Source of the DNA: Gordionus sp. m RMFG-2023
Taxonomy: Eukaryota > Nematomorpha > Gordioida > Chordodea > Parachordodidae
Length of the DNA: 64,000 nucleotides
Reading direction: 5' to 3'
NCBI RefSeq assembly: GCF_954871325.1
Contig: NC_088777.1
Span: 15,601,366-15,665,365, forward strand
Of the stretch, positions 23,818 to 35,590 are shown piece by piece. Made by a program: the position numbers and the translations under genes. A model generated the notes under the pieces. The model ran no database searches. It saw nothing but the letters and a program-made list of their open reading frames with translations, and was not told the origin of the DNA. Numbering within the stretch: position 1 is the first letter of the stretch; each line of letters begins with the position of its first letter.

Positions 23818-25342
23818 TAATGTGACCCTTCGACAAAAAAAAGAGTTCAGGTCCGGGTTCGGGTACAGTAATAAAATTTAATAAGGGTCCGGGTTCAGGG
23901 ACCATAAAAAAATTACCCAAAATAAGATTTTTTTTCATTCACATTTATTATTATATTTCAATATATACACATTCATAATTTACAAATAAAAAATTTAAAA
24001 ATGAAATAATATATATTTTAAATGTTTTATTCAATCGCACAATCATAAAATCTTCTAAAATATCATCCTTGAGATTTCCACGTGAATTAGACAATATATA
24101 TTTCAAAGATGAAAATCCACGTTCTACGCTTACCTAAAATAGATTGTTATCTATATAATATATATTATTATAGCCGGTACCGTCATGACGATTCTAGACA
24201 AGATATATAATTCTGGATATATTGAAGTTTATTCCCAGAATTTTAAAATATTTGTATCCTTATTTATTCTATTAACTTCTGAGAACTTTTCTATTAAAGA
24301 TGGCAATAGGTATTTTTTGATCCACCTTTCTATCTGATAATTTGATTTTTTTTCTATATCTAAAAGTAAAATTTCAAGATCATCAATGTTGCTATCATTA
24401 TCATTATTATCACAACCAGTAGGTATTGTCATAGCCTCAAATATATTATAAATAATGGAGTTTTTCGTATGCCATAAATCCTTAAGATGGTCTTTAGCCA
24501 TTTGTTTTTGCTCAATATTCAGTAAAACTTGATATCGGTCTAAGTATATAGAAGCGTATAATAACACTATTTTGCAAATATTGTTGCTCTCGAATTTTCA
24601 TGTTTTCTAATACTCCATAATTAAATTTTTCTAAATCTAATCGGCATCTAATCCATATGCCATAAAAATCAGATAAACATAATTGTTCTGATTGTAATCT
24701 TAATGTTGTTATTTTTAAAGGAACTAATACACTTGTATAGTAAGGTCCTTTATTTGGCACTAATCATCTTCCGACAAAATAACTTCGCATGCTCCTATAA
24801 TAAAATCATTACAGAAATTTCAAACACTAATCATTCTAGCTTCATACAAATTGAGGACCAACGTGTTGTGCAATCTAATATTGCTGGACATTTTCATTGA
24901 TTTTAATATTCTTACAATTGTGGGAGTTCTTAAATATTTTGCAACATCCCTTGCTTTATCAATGATTGATAGTTTTAAAAGAGTGATTATTTATTAGTCA
25001 ATCATTAATAGCCAAATGTAGAATAAATATTATTATCTACACTAGAAAATTATCTATGATATCAATCTCTAATTAAAATGGAAGTCCAGGAAAAAAATTG
25101 AAAGAAAAACGCGAAGATAAAATAAATGATTCCACGAAAAAAAGTTAACAAAATTAAAAAAAATATTTTAATATTATTTTTTAAAAAAAATTTTTATATC
25201 ATTTTTTAAAAAAATATTTTAATTTTTAAATTTTTTTTATCTAGAACCCTTAGACCCTTCATTTTTAAAAAGGGTCCGTGGGGGTACTGCCAAAATAAGG
25301 GTTCAGGAGGATATAGGATCCGGGTTCGGGTTCACATCCCTG
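23818..25342 (-). mobile_element. hAT transposon B, copy 2, perfect TSD
   Basis: A 1525-bp element flanked by a perfect 8-bp duplication ATATAAAC (23810-23817 and 25343-25350). The right end, on the other strand, reads CAGGGATGTGAACCCGAACC. The left end starts TAATGTGACCC, lacking about three terminal bases. GGGTCCGGGTTC-type subterminal repeats occur at both ends. It lies 1.25 kb after the Emx stop, in the same orientation as copy 1 in Emx intron 1. Confidence 0.9.
24229..24900 (-). pseudogene. hAT transposase relic inside element B copy 2
   Basis: The - strand frames 24512-24760 and 24229-24567 carry LQSEQLCLSDFYGIWIRCRL and YLDRYQVLLNIEQKQMAK, then EAMTIPTGCDNND, matching copy 1. The LDPRY motif has lost its proline here and the pieces are in different frames. 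Copy 2 keeps a longer stretch after the core (LLPSLIEKFSEVNRINKDTN). No hATC domain is seen. Confidence 0.75.
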
Positions 25343-25350
25343 ATATAAAC

Positions 25351-25677
25351 TAAATATAACAAAGTTTGTAAATTATTAAATTAAGGAAAACTTAGTTAAA
25401 TCATGAATCCAAATTAAATTTATGTTATTTATTTAATAAAATATTATTAATTTTATAATCTGGTATAGGTATTGCAAAACTATATAAATACTCAACAGTT
25501 GAGGAAGATGATAAAAGGATACTGATTAAAAATAATTATACAGCATATCGATATTACATCCCGCGTCTTCTAATTTATTACCTCTATTATTTATAGTATT
25601 GTTAGATGTATGTGAGTTATTTTTGAAACAGTAGGCGTTATCTTCTTCAATATTTAATGTATATATACAAATTTGGG
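25351..25677. other. gene-free spacer
   Basis: AT-rich spacer between element B copy 2 and the transposon nest. Nothing recognised. Confidence 0.5.
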
Positions 25678-26442
25678 CAGTACCGTGAATACTTGAATCT
25701 AAGATACAAGATCTTTTGACATTTTTAATAAGATACTGGTGTATCTAAGATCCTTCATTCTGAATTTTTTTTTATATCTTTTTCATTTTCTTGACAAAAG
25801 ATACAGATACAGATTCTTTTTAATATTCATGTTTTACATATCACAGTATATATCTTATTTTCTTCCGGGATCTTGTATTAATTTCCTTATTTATTTCTGC
25901 CATATCTTAAATATATTTACAACAAAATTAGCTGGAAAATTTAGAACTCATATTAAGGTAAATAGATATAAAATAACATCCCCAAACCAAAATAAGTAAA
26001 GATTATATTTTATATATAAATGTAACTCGATAGCATATCAGTACCTACCAATTTTATGTAATATTTTTTAATTTTTAGGATGGTTAACATGCATGATAGT
26101 GAAGAAGATGGTAGTGAAATTTAATTAATGGAAATAAGTTCTCCTGAATCAAATCCCAATCTTATTATTTTAGTTGGAAAATTTTTTTAAAATAAAAGTT
26201 AAAAAAGACAATACAGGCTAAATGTAAAATCTGTATCAGGTTTACAATATAGTCGACCTTATTAAAGCTGTACAAGATGGTATGGGCAAAAAATTTTAAG
26301 AAAATATTATCCTATGATATGGATATAATTAGGCTTTTTTGGCATCATCACATCCATATTTTAAAAACTTATGATTGAGTCGGATGATAAAAAAATACTT
26401 TCAAAATGTATTTTTAACCCTGTATTGCATGCGGTAAGCGGA

Positions 26443-26680
26443 AAATAATTCCCCGGAAAAAAAATCCCGGAAAAAAATTCCCCGGAAATTAATTCCCTGG
26501 AAAAAAAAATCTCCGGAAAATAAATTCCCGGAAATTAATTACCCGGAAAAAAAATACCCGGAAAATAATTGCCCGGAAAAAAATTCCCCAGAAAATAATT
26601 CCCAGGTAAATAATTCTCCGGAAAAAAAATCCCCGGAATAAAATTCCCCTGGAAAATAATTCCCCGGAAAAAATTTCCCC
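26443..26680 (+). repeat. CCGG-centred tandem repeats, left MULE arm
   Basis: About 14 imperfect units of the form AATTCCCCGGAAAAA. Their mirror image is at 30785-31065. Units vary in the number of A and C residues. They generate spurious open frames on the - strand (26489-26736) rich in Phe and Gly, which are not genes. Confidence 0.93.
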
Positions 26681-28562
26681 ACTATACATTGAATTGCTAA
26701 TGCATTGCTAAACTGCATTGCTAAAAGGCCAATCAAAAATTTATTACGTATATTTTTTTAATGATAATTTTTTAAACTTTTTTTAAAATATATTTAAATC
26801 ATTTTTTTATTATAAATGAAGAATACTGATTAAATGATATAGTATATAATTTTATTTTTATTTAATATTATTAATAAGAAATTTATTTTTCTAGCTTATT
26901 AAAACAAATATACATTTTATTCCATTTTAAAAATTAACAAATATATATCCGTAAGAGGGCGTTATATGTTTTAATATGTATTATTTTAGGAAACCGGAAT
27001 GATGATTGGATAGAATTTTTTTTTTTATATTTGGGTATATATATACATATGAAAAACCTAAAAATTAAAAATTTTTTTTAAGTTTCTTTGATGTTTAATG
27101 AGTAGGTTTAGAATAGTAAAACAATGGAAATTTTTTAAAGTAAATATTGCTGGCGTTATTTATCAAAATCTCTTCATTTTTGTTTTATACGTGTATATTT
27201 ACGTGCTAAGCATTATTCTAAAAAATATTTTGAAAATAATTTGATTTGACCGATTGCCGAGCTCAAAACCGATCACTCACTAAATATTTGATTGATCAAA
27301 TTTGCTATTAAGATAAATTGAAAAATGTTGATTTTTGTTTTATGTATCTATAAATACGTATAAAACATAATTCCAAAAAATATTTTAAAAATATCGTGAT
27401 TTGACCCGAAAACCGACCGAATGACCAAATACTGCATTGCTGGCGTTATCCATGGAAAAATCTTCATTTTTGTATTATACGCGTATATATATACGTGCTC
27501 AGCATTATCCTAAAAAATATTTTGAAAATAATTTGTTTGATTTGACTGATTGCCGAGCTCAAAACCCCACTTACTAAATATTCGATTCATAAAATTTACT
27601 AGTAATATGATTCGAAAAATGTTCATTTTTTGTTTTATATATCTATAATTACGAGTAAAATATATACGAGTCGGTTATCCGCCAAACCACGATATTTTTA
27701 AAATATTTTTTGAGATTATGTTTTATATGTATTTATAGATATATAAAACAAAAATGAACAATTTTCAAATTATATTACTAGTAAATTTGAATCTAGGAAA
27801 ATAATTCCCCGGAAAAAAAATCCCGTGACCCGGATCTGCTCTGCAGTATTTAATTAAATAGAAATGTTTTTTAAAGTCAAATTTCTTCGAGGATTTGAGA
27901 TTTTAAATAATAAAACGAAAGTTAAATAAATCTAGTTCACCTTTACACACTTTCATCAACTTTTAGGTATTTATTGAAAAATTATTTTTACACAAATTTT
28001 AATCATTTTTTTAGAAATATGATAAAAGGCTTTTCACAGTTTACTGCCTGACTCTTAAATAGCGCCCCTTTTTGTTTTTACAAGGATAAGCTATTAAATA
28101 ATATAATTTTATAAATTTTGTGGCTAAATAGGAAATTAGCAATTCAATCTGATACCCTCTATTTGATAAATATTATTTTACTGAAGTATTTACCTACTTT
28201 AAGAATTTAACTGACTGAATACAAAATCACTATAAAACTTGCAAAATTATATTTTTTACTGCCCAATTTTAATTAAATACTGCCAAAAGTAATGAAAAAT
28301 GCTGACCACTTTAATCAAAATACATCCAGAGGTGATTATCAGCAGTGAGTATTATATTTTTCTAATCTAACAATTATTATTTTGCTTATGAATTTTTTTC
28401 AAAAGTTACAGAAAAGAAATAATTATAATTTTATTAAATGATATATAGAATAATAAATTATATTATTCAAAAGAAACAATTCTAGAACGTATATGTTCTC
28501 CAATTGAAGAGAGAAAATTGGGCAAGTCCCTTCTCTCTTCTAAATAATCAATGCATAAATTT

Positions 28563-29042
28563 TTAAATTTTTAAAATAGTTTGTTTCGTTGCATAAATAC
28601 GATTTTTTTTGGGAGTGTATGTCCCAATATTCCATTGGACGATTTTTCCCATATCAACCGCTATTTCCATCCTTATTTTTTCGAGTAGTTCCCATATCTT
28701 CGGTTTTTTGTTGCCTACAATATGCTTAAATCGGTTATTCCATCCTTCACATACATTGTTTGTTCGATTTTCCCCAGCAATCGTAACATTGAACACATTC
28801 CATGTTTCTGGTGGGAACAATGGCTCTACTTGCCTTTGAGAGTTTTTCCCATGTCTCAATTCTCCATTCACATAATTTTTATCAAAATAAAACAATAATT
28901 CATTGTTTTCATCCGATACAATGGTTTTTAAATACTCCATACCTCGTTTGACATCGTGTATAGGTAAGAATGCTAATCCATCGATCATAGCTGCAAATAA
29001 GCATAACATTGGATCATTCCGATATGATGATTCTAACCCCAA
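28563..29042 (-). pseudogene. MULE transposase, C-terminal part only
   Basis: An intact 159-codon frame resembling the C-terminal third of animal MULE transposases of the FLYWCH-associated type. FAAMIDGLAFLPIHDVKRGM follows the catalytic core in such proteins. WNVFNVTIAGENRTNNVCEG and WNNRFKHIVGNKKPKIWELL form the signature block. The DDE catalytic part and the FLYWCH finger should lie upstream (above 29042 on the - strand), but that sequence is noncoding, so the gene is truncated and cannot make active enzyme. It might also be a terminal exon, but no good upstream exon was found. Confidence 0.8.
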
Positions 29043-30784
29043 TTAATGAATCTTTCTATGAGTTGATTGAGTTAGATGATAAATGATGATAAAAACATCC
29101 TTGGATGTTGATATCTCTACCTAAAAGTTAGATTAAAATTATTGTATAGGTTTTATTTAATATTTATGTCTTTATCAATTTTTATTAATTGTACTGTGTG
29201 ACAAGAAAAATGAGAGAAAAAATAAATAAAAACAAGTTTTGGTGCAGAATTTGACACTGAGTTCGAATTCGTTTTCTAAGTTTTCCCTTCACGTCAAGTT
29301 TTAAAAATATTATCGTATAAAGGCAACTTTTCGAAATCTCAAAAATGGTAATACGGATATATTTTAAAAAGTATCAAATGAAAATCCCTGAAAATTGGTG
29401 ATAGTGTTAGATTTATATTTCCTTATAAATTTATTAATTTTTATAATTTTTTATCGATTGCTTTTTGAGAAAAATGGTAAAGAATTTCGTTTTGGGGGAT
29501 CTTAAGTTTTCAATTTAAATTCCCGGCAAGAATCGTATAAATATGTTGGCGGACTACTGCTGGAGTATCTTTTTTGAAAATAAATCATTAACTTCATATT
29601 CATATTCGCGGAAATATATTTAGATTTACCATTAAATGTTTTTAAATTCGATAAATTTTATGTTATTGTTTAATTTGTTTTAAATTCAATAAATTTATTG
29701 TATATTACAAGTTAAATCTTATATAATAATGAAGGAGGGGGTGAGACAACGGACCGATAAAAGGTTTATTAAAAGTAAAATATGAGATAGGTTAGCTTAG
29801 CATAATATATTTATTTAAATATGAGAAATGTAACTATTTCATTTAAAATAAATTGTTTGGGAATCGTACCTTGTGCAGTGTAGCGAAGAGAATGAAAGCT
29901 ACAATAAATATATTAAATGTAAGCTATATTAAAAAAGAATCTAGAAAAATAATTCCCCGGATAAGATAATTAAAATTACAAAATTAGGAGAAAAAATTCC
30001 CTATAAATAAATCAACGAAATAATAATTCTCAAATAAAATATTTAAAAATTTTGATAAAATTAATTCTGAAGAATTATTAGGATTATGTTTTATACGTAT
30101 TTATAGATAGATATATAAAACGAAAATCAACATTTTTTAAATTATATTCCTAATAAATTTGGTCAATCGAATATTTAGTGAGTGGTCGGTTTTGAGCTCG
30201 GCAATCGGTCAAATCAAATTATTTTCAAAATATTTTTTAGAATAATGCTTAGCACGTAAATATACACTTATAAAGAGATTTTGATAAATAACGCCAGCAA
30301 TATTTACTTTAAAAAATTTCCATTATTTTACTATTCTAAACCTACTCATTAAACATTAAAGAAACCTAAAAAAAATTTTTAATTTTTAGGTTTTTCATAT
30401 GTATATATATACCCAAATATAAAAAAAATTCTATCCAATCATCATTCCGGTTTCCTAAAATGATACATATTAAAACATATAACGCCCTCTTACGGATATA
30501 TATTTGTTAATTTTTAAAATGGAATAAAATGTATATTTGTTTTAATAAGCTAGAAAAATAAATTTCTTATTAAAAATATTAAATAAAAATAAAATTATAT
30601 ACTATATCATTTAATCAGTCAGTATTCTTCATTTATAATAAAAAAATGATTTAAATATATTTTAAAAAAAGTTTAAAAAATTATCATTAAAAAAATATAC
30701 GTAATAAATTTTTGATTGATTTATAATTGATAATGATTGATTGCCTTTTAGCAATGCAGTTTAGCAATGCATTAGCAATTCAAT

Positions 30785-31065
30785 GTATAGTGGGGAAATT
30801 TTTTCCGGGGAATTATTTTCCAGGGGAATTTTATTCCGGGGATTTTTTTTCCGGAGAATTATTTACCTGGGAATTATTTTCTGGGGAATTTTTTTCCGGG
30901 TAATTATTTTCCTGGGGATTTTTTTTCCGGGGAATTAATTTCCGGGGATTTATTTTCCGGGGATTTTTTTTCCGGGGAATTAATTTCCGGGGATTTTTTT
31001 TCCGGGGATTTTTTTTCCGGGAATTTTTTTCCGGGATTTTTTTTCCGGGGAATTATTTTCCGGGA
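30785..31065 (-). repeat. CCGG-centred tandem repeats, right MULE arm
   Basis: About 16 units of TTTTTTCCGGGGAATT, the reverse complement of the left array. The arrays sit at the very ends of the MULE, a placement that suits transposase-binding repeats. Confidence 0.93.
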
Positions 31066-31319
31066 TTCATTGCATGCACTATGTTAGAATAATTTTTTTT
31101 GTCAAACTAAATTTTTTCTTTCTCCCGATACTTTTGATAATCTCATGGCTCACTTTTTTTAAAAAATTCTAAATTTCTTAGAGGATGAACGGTATGTGTA
31201 TTAAAGTACACATTATGCAATTAAGTATACAAATTTCAATTTTTTCTGGAATAATTTTTATTGTTATGAACTATATATAATTTTATTTAAACAAATATTA
31301 AATGTTTAAACATTTTAAT

Positions 31320-33010
31320 CTTCAAGAAAATCTATAAAACAATTATTTTGGGCATAACACCATATTTCTTGCAAGATACTTTTGTTGTAAATAAGCATCC
31401 TGGCAACGGCCAATGAGCCCTTATGTCTTTCCTAACCTCTTCATTTGGTAAATATTGGACCGGTCCTTTTTTCCCGATAACCAGTTTGATCTTTCGTTTT
31501 GGTTTCTGTTTGAAGTGCTTTTGCCATATTTGTAAAGGACTTCCATCACCGAAATTTTGAAATTATACTTATTGTTTTTTTTAAACAAAAAATATTCGCT
31601 CTTTATTTCAACTCCTTATCTGTTGGGAAGTTGATATTTGGAAATCGATTACCTTTAACCGAGGCCGCACAAAATATCCCTCTTTGAGCTAATAAGATCT
31701 ACAAATTTGGGGAACAAAACCAATTATTAAAAAAATAATTTATAATTAATTTGCTGCGGTATATAAGGAGTTAAACGGAGCACAGCATTGCCACTTGCTC
31801 CCAGGCAATCCTTCCGCTGGTAGTATTTTCCCAGAATATACATGACAATTGTGCAAAAGGCCATCCACTCCTCATAGTAAAAAGATTTTATAGCCCCATT
31901 CTTTGATTTGTAATTATCATAATACATAGGCGTAGCCAGGGGGGGGAATCCCCCCTCAGAAATTTATCACTTTTTGTAAATATCATTTTTAGATAATAAA
32001 AAATATCCCCCTTAGTCTTCTCCCCACTCCCTGACCCTCAAAAATGTATGCATATATCTTAAACAATAATTTGAAAGAAAGAACAGTAAAAGTTGATATT
32101 TTTTTATAAAACTATTCATCATAATTTATACATTTTTGGGAAAATAAATTTATAAATACATAAAATGAACCAAATAGTTTTTTAATAAATGGAATATAAG
32201 CTAAAGATAAGTCTTAAGACAAAAGTGAAATGTATTATAATTATTAATAATAGATCTATAAAATTATTAAATAATATAATATATCAAATATAATTTTTTA
32301 TAAAGTGAGTAATTTTAATTTATTTATCTTAATAAAAGTAAAATATAATTATAAAACTATTGATAAAATATAAATTAAATAAAAATATTAAAGCACAATA
32401 TAAACAGTGGAATATTATATGTCGTAGATTTACAGTATATCTAATTTTATCAATTATCATGACAATCAAGTAATTTTTACAAATATAGCGAATTATATAT
32501 TCTACAGAAAACTATAAAATATCGACAAGGACATCAGAAAATATCTTTTAAAGACATTGTGGGATAAATAATAGAAAGATTAAATTTTAATATCATTTTT
32601 TACTTAAAATAAATAGATGGCGTTAAATAACTGAATGCAAATTGTTGCTATATTTATTATCAAGAGTATTGATTAGTAAAATTTGTTAATTATTAACTGT
32701 AATATATTCTCTAACTGTCAAATATGTCTGTAAAAGTGGAATTTTACCTAGTATTTTGTAACTAATTCTATATAATAGAGGAATATCAACTATATGTTTA
32801 CTTACTTTTTATAAATAAATTTCTTATAATTGTCTGTAATTTTTTAATTCCCCCCACCCCCCTTAGGAAAATCCTGGCTACGCCTATGTCATAATATGAA
32901 TAAATAATTTGATTTTTGCCCAGCGATTGAGAGCCATAACATCTACCATCTTGGCTGGCCATATATTAGTGGTCCAGTAAAGACATGCTCTTGGAAGTTT
33001 GATAATTGAC
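31320..33010 (-). pseudogene. piggyBac-type (PGBD) transposase relic, split by a hAT element
   Basis: Fragments on the - strand in several frames follow the piggyBac order. LPRACLYWTTNIWPAKMVD and VMALNRWAKIKLFIHI (33000-32900) match the conserved R-x-Y-W then N-R-F/W-x-x-I-x-x-x-L-H segment. After the 964-bp insertion comes GNAVLRLTPYIPQQIN with YKLFF (31780-31735), the segment before the DNWFTS motif. LISSKRDILC and GNRFPNINFPTDKELK follow (31700-31620). Then PVQYLPNEEVRKDIRAHWPL and SCKKYGVMPK (31440-31350) match the C-terminal cysteine-rich domain; NNCFIDFLED continues it. Several frame changes, stops and internal losses show it is long dead. Ends with TTAA sites were not found. Confidence 0.68.
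31925..32888 (-). mobile_element. family A hAT element, long (964 bp) form, perfect TIR and TSD
   Basis: Ends are CATAGGCGTAGCCAGG on both sides. A perfect 8-bp duplication TCATAATA flanks it (31917-31924 and 32889-32896). Just inside the left end, AAATATCATTTTTA and a G/C-tract block correspond to the reversed right end of the 372-bp copies, so this is a longer relative in opposite orientation. It shows no coding frame. It is inserted in the piggyBac relic. Confidence 0.93.
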
Positions 33011-33093
33011 GGAAAAATTTACACTGAGTTATAAATTTGTCTCATAAACAATAAGAGGTAATATTTCATTGAGATATATATTATAATAATCCA

Positions 33094-33590
33094 TTGGTCT
33101 TTTTAGCTTTATCAACCTTTGAAATTTTTCCTTTACATTTTGGAATAATTAAAGGTAAATTTGTTAAACTATTTTTTCAAACCATTTTTCTCCTAACGAT
33201 TCCTTTTTCATTATTGATATTCTCTTCTTCTTCTGATTCATTTGTCTCATTGAAATCTAAATATACCAGAGTATATAATCCCGCTCAAACTATAACACCA
33301 ATAGATTTAACATCTGATAAAGAAAATGATGATTATTTTTCTTTTGTTGAAATAAATGTTGCTGAATTTACAAATAATAGTTAACTGGAGGTTTTAAATA
33401 ATAGAACAATCTTTTTTTATTATCCTTACATTATGAAAATTTTAAAATATAATACTGTGATACCTTCATCAACTCCAATTGAAAGGTTATTTAGTTTTGG
33501 CACAATGTTAAATACGCCGAAACGGCAAAGGTCAAATGATTAATTATTTGAAAATTATGTTTATCATAAAATAATAAATTTATTTTAAAT
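33094..33590 (+). pseudogene. hAT transposase C-terminal domain relic
   Basis: The frame 33094-33384 carries FLALSTFEIFPLHFGIIKGK, resembling the HPxFKLxW segment before the dimerisation domain of BED-type hAT transposases. After its stop, IPSSTPIERLFSFGTMLNTP and KRQRSND (33460-33540) match the hATC dimerisation motif (PSSAAVERLFSxGxxxxxxKR). It probably belongs to the outer hAT frame whose right end is 33958. The upstream core is missing or separated by the nested elements. Confidence 0.7.
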
Positions 33591-34018
33591 ACTCTTTTGC
33601 AAATTAATATTCAACTCCCATTAAAAATACTAGTCTCCCTTTTCTATCTATGCCAAGAATTAGCTAATACTAATATTAAAATGCCTGATTATTATAATTA
33701 ACTCATCATTAAATAATATTTATTATTATAAATATTCTTTTTTATTATATGCGTATGTTACGATCTTCACAAATAGATAATAAAAACTGTATTTTATAAA
33801 CTATTCTTATTTAATTGGTAATGATAATTCGAAAGTACCTTGTATTTAAGATACTCTAATTTAATAAAGGATATAAGTATCTTTATCTGTATTTATCTGT
33901 ATCTAAGATTCATTTTTTATAAAGAATCTGTATCTAGATGCTACTTCCGGACGACCTGTCCAACTATATATATTCAGTGTAGTCTTTTATAGTAATCCCG
34001 GTAGGAGGGGGAGTAGAG

Positions 34019-34411
34019 TAGTGTTGTTAATCAGCTATGCCGAGTCGACTTAGCATAAATTCTATTCAAAATGTAAAACATCAAATTTTAAGACTTAAAA
34101 CTTACTTCAGAGTAGCTTAATGAGTCGCAAGAGTTGACTCGATAAGTCGACTAGCTGAGTCGTTTAAATAATCGGCTTCAGAGTAGCTCAATGAGTCGGC
34201 TTCAGATTTAGATCTAAGTTGGCCCGATTTTTGTAAAATACTTTATCCGTGTTGTGTATAAAAATAGCAGGCCGATTCAAAATATTCTGAAGCCAATTCA
34301 TTAAGCTAACTCTGATGCCGACTCATCTCAAGCGGCTCATTAAGCTGAAAGTCGTTTTTAAGACTCCAACTGGAGTTCAGAGTCATAAAACTTGACTTTT
34401 TAACAACAATA
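34019..34411. mobile_element. MITE of the TAGTGTTGTTAAA family
   Basis: A 393-bp element starting TAGTGTTGTTAATCAG and ending, on the other strand, TATTGTTGTTAAAAAG. The interior is filled with GAGTCGACT/GAGTCGGCT repeats in both orientations. The 8-bp flanks agree poorly (4 of 8), so an old copy. Confidence 0.65.
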
Positions 34412-35500
34412 GTGCAGGCGACCTTACGTTTCCGAAAACTCTCTCTGAAAAACTTTAATTTTTTTAAGATATGGATTTCGATATTTTTTGAAAATTTTAC
34501 TTAAAAAGATATTAGCGATTGTTTAACTCTACGTAAAAGTTACTTTTTAAATTTAGGGTTGCACAAAAAAATATCTTAAAATAAATTTAGGTGTTCAATT
34601 AAAAAAATATAACTGATCTTTTTATTTTAATTTAGATTTGCTCAAATTGCAAAAAAATTAACAAATTAAATGTTGCTGAGAAACCATTATTAAAATTAAA
34701 AGAATATAGAAAAAGATTACCGTTTTTTTGAAAGGATAGGATTCTTAATCTTAGGTAAATGAGAATTTATATTTTTCATTGTTATTTAATTTTTATTCTT
34801 ATCTATATAAAATAATATAGCTAACTACATAGTAAAATGAAAAATCTTTTAATTATATATCTATAAATACATTTAATAAATTTCTTACCCAATTATGTAT
34901 ACATTATCACTATATCACAATAACATAATTTGTTTTTTTAAAAAACTAATATTCAAAATTTTTAGAAAAAATTCATTTTTAAAACTAGAAAATTTGAAAA
35001 CCCCAGAAACATTTTTTTAAAGCCCAGGTACAGTGTCTATTTTCAGACACTTTAGTCAAAAACTATCATCTCAACCTCGAGTGAGTTTTTTTCTCTGAAT
35101 ATAGCATAAATAAATCAACTTGTGCCTCCATGTTTATGGGATTTTTATCAGCATTCGGCTGTAGATTAAATTAAAATTTGCCAATTTTCAGCTTTACCAA
35201 ACTAATATGAGATGTCATAATGCTTCATTTGTTTTATTTATGGCGTAGGCATGAGACCCTCTCCCTATAAAATATTTTTGTTCATATATTTAATATAAAA
35301 GTTTATCAAGGTATATATTTTTTAATAAATATTGCAGTAAAAATATTGTTTAATAAAATACATAAATAGCATGTAGCGTCAAATATAATAAATATAGTTT
35401 TGTCATAATTAATGTTCATATTAAAATTAAACAATAGTTTTAAACATAGAGTTAATATCAACACAAACACAACAGAGAATATTTGTTTTGACTAATGAAA
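34412..35500. other. gene-free stretch downstream of the GPCR gene
   Basis: No gene or paired repeat recognised. AT-rich, presumably intergenic between the nest and the GPCR 3' end. Confidence 0.5.
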
Positions 35501-35506
35501 TTTATT
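35501..35506 (-). promoter_or_regulatory. polyadenylation signal for the GPCR gene
   Basis: AATAAA on the - strand about 85 bp after the GPCR stop codon. Confidence 0.5.
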
Positions 35507-35590
35507 TGAAAAATTAGCTAGAAAACGCTAAAATTTAAAAAAAACTTAGTGTAGGATTTAAAAAATGTTATTTAAATAACAATAAATTAG

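Larger units (their letters stand above)
26433..31068 (-). mobile_element. Mutator-like element (MULE) with arms of about 1 kb
   Basis: A 4636-bp element flanked by a 9-bp direct repeat ATTGCATGC (26424-26432 and 31069-31077), the usual MULE duplication length. Its arms (26433 to about 27375, and about 30078 to 31068) are long inverted repeats. The outer part of each arm is a run of CCGG-centred units, ATTCCCCGGAAAA spaced about 16-20 bp. The inner part contains the shared TGCCGAGCTCAAAACC segment. Part of the left arm is repeated at 27434-27560, and isolated CCGG units recur at 27796 and 29950. The interior carries a transposase fragment. Confidence 0.88.
25678..33958 (+). mobile_element. 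transposon nest framed by hAT-like ends
   Basis: The left frame CAGTACCGTGAATACTTGAATC at 25678 and the right frame (other strand) CAGGTCGTCCGGAAGTAGCATC ending at 33958 are imperfect inverted repeats. Both are followed inside by TATCTAAGATAC and GATACAGAT repeats, and a hAT C-terminus lies near the right end. I read this as one hAT element later split by a Mutator-like element (26433-31068) and a piggyBac-type element (about 31320-33010). The 8-bp flanks (AATTTGGG, TCCAACTA) do not match, so the outer pairing is tentative. The region 26080-26420 may hold its 5' coding part but gives no family signature. Confidence 0.45.

Noticed and set aside
26489-26736. Two overlapping - strand open frames rich in Phe and Gly
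   Set aside because: They are translations of the CCGG repeat array of the MULE arm.
26443-31065. CRISPR-like regularly spaced repeats (CCGG units)
   Set aside because: The units are imperfect, lack unique spacers, and form mirror-image arms of an element with a 9-bp target duplication in an animal genome.
33094-33384. Short secreted or membrane protein (hydrophobic start)
   Set aside because: Together with the sequence just downstream it reads as the C-terminal part of a hAT transposase.
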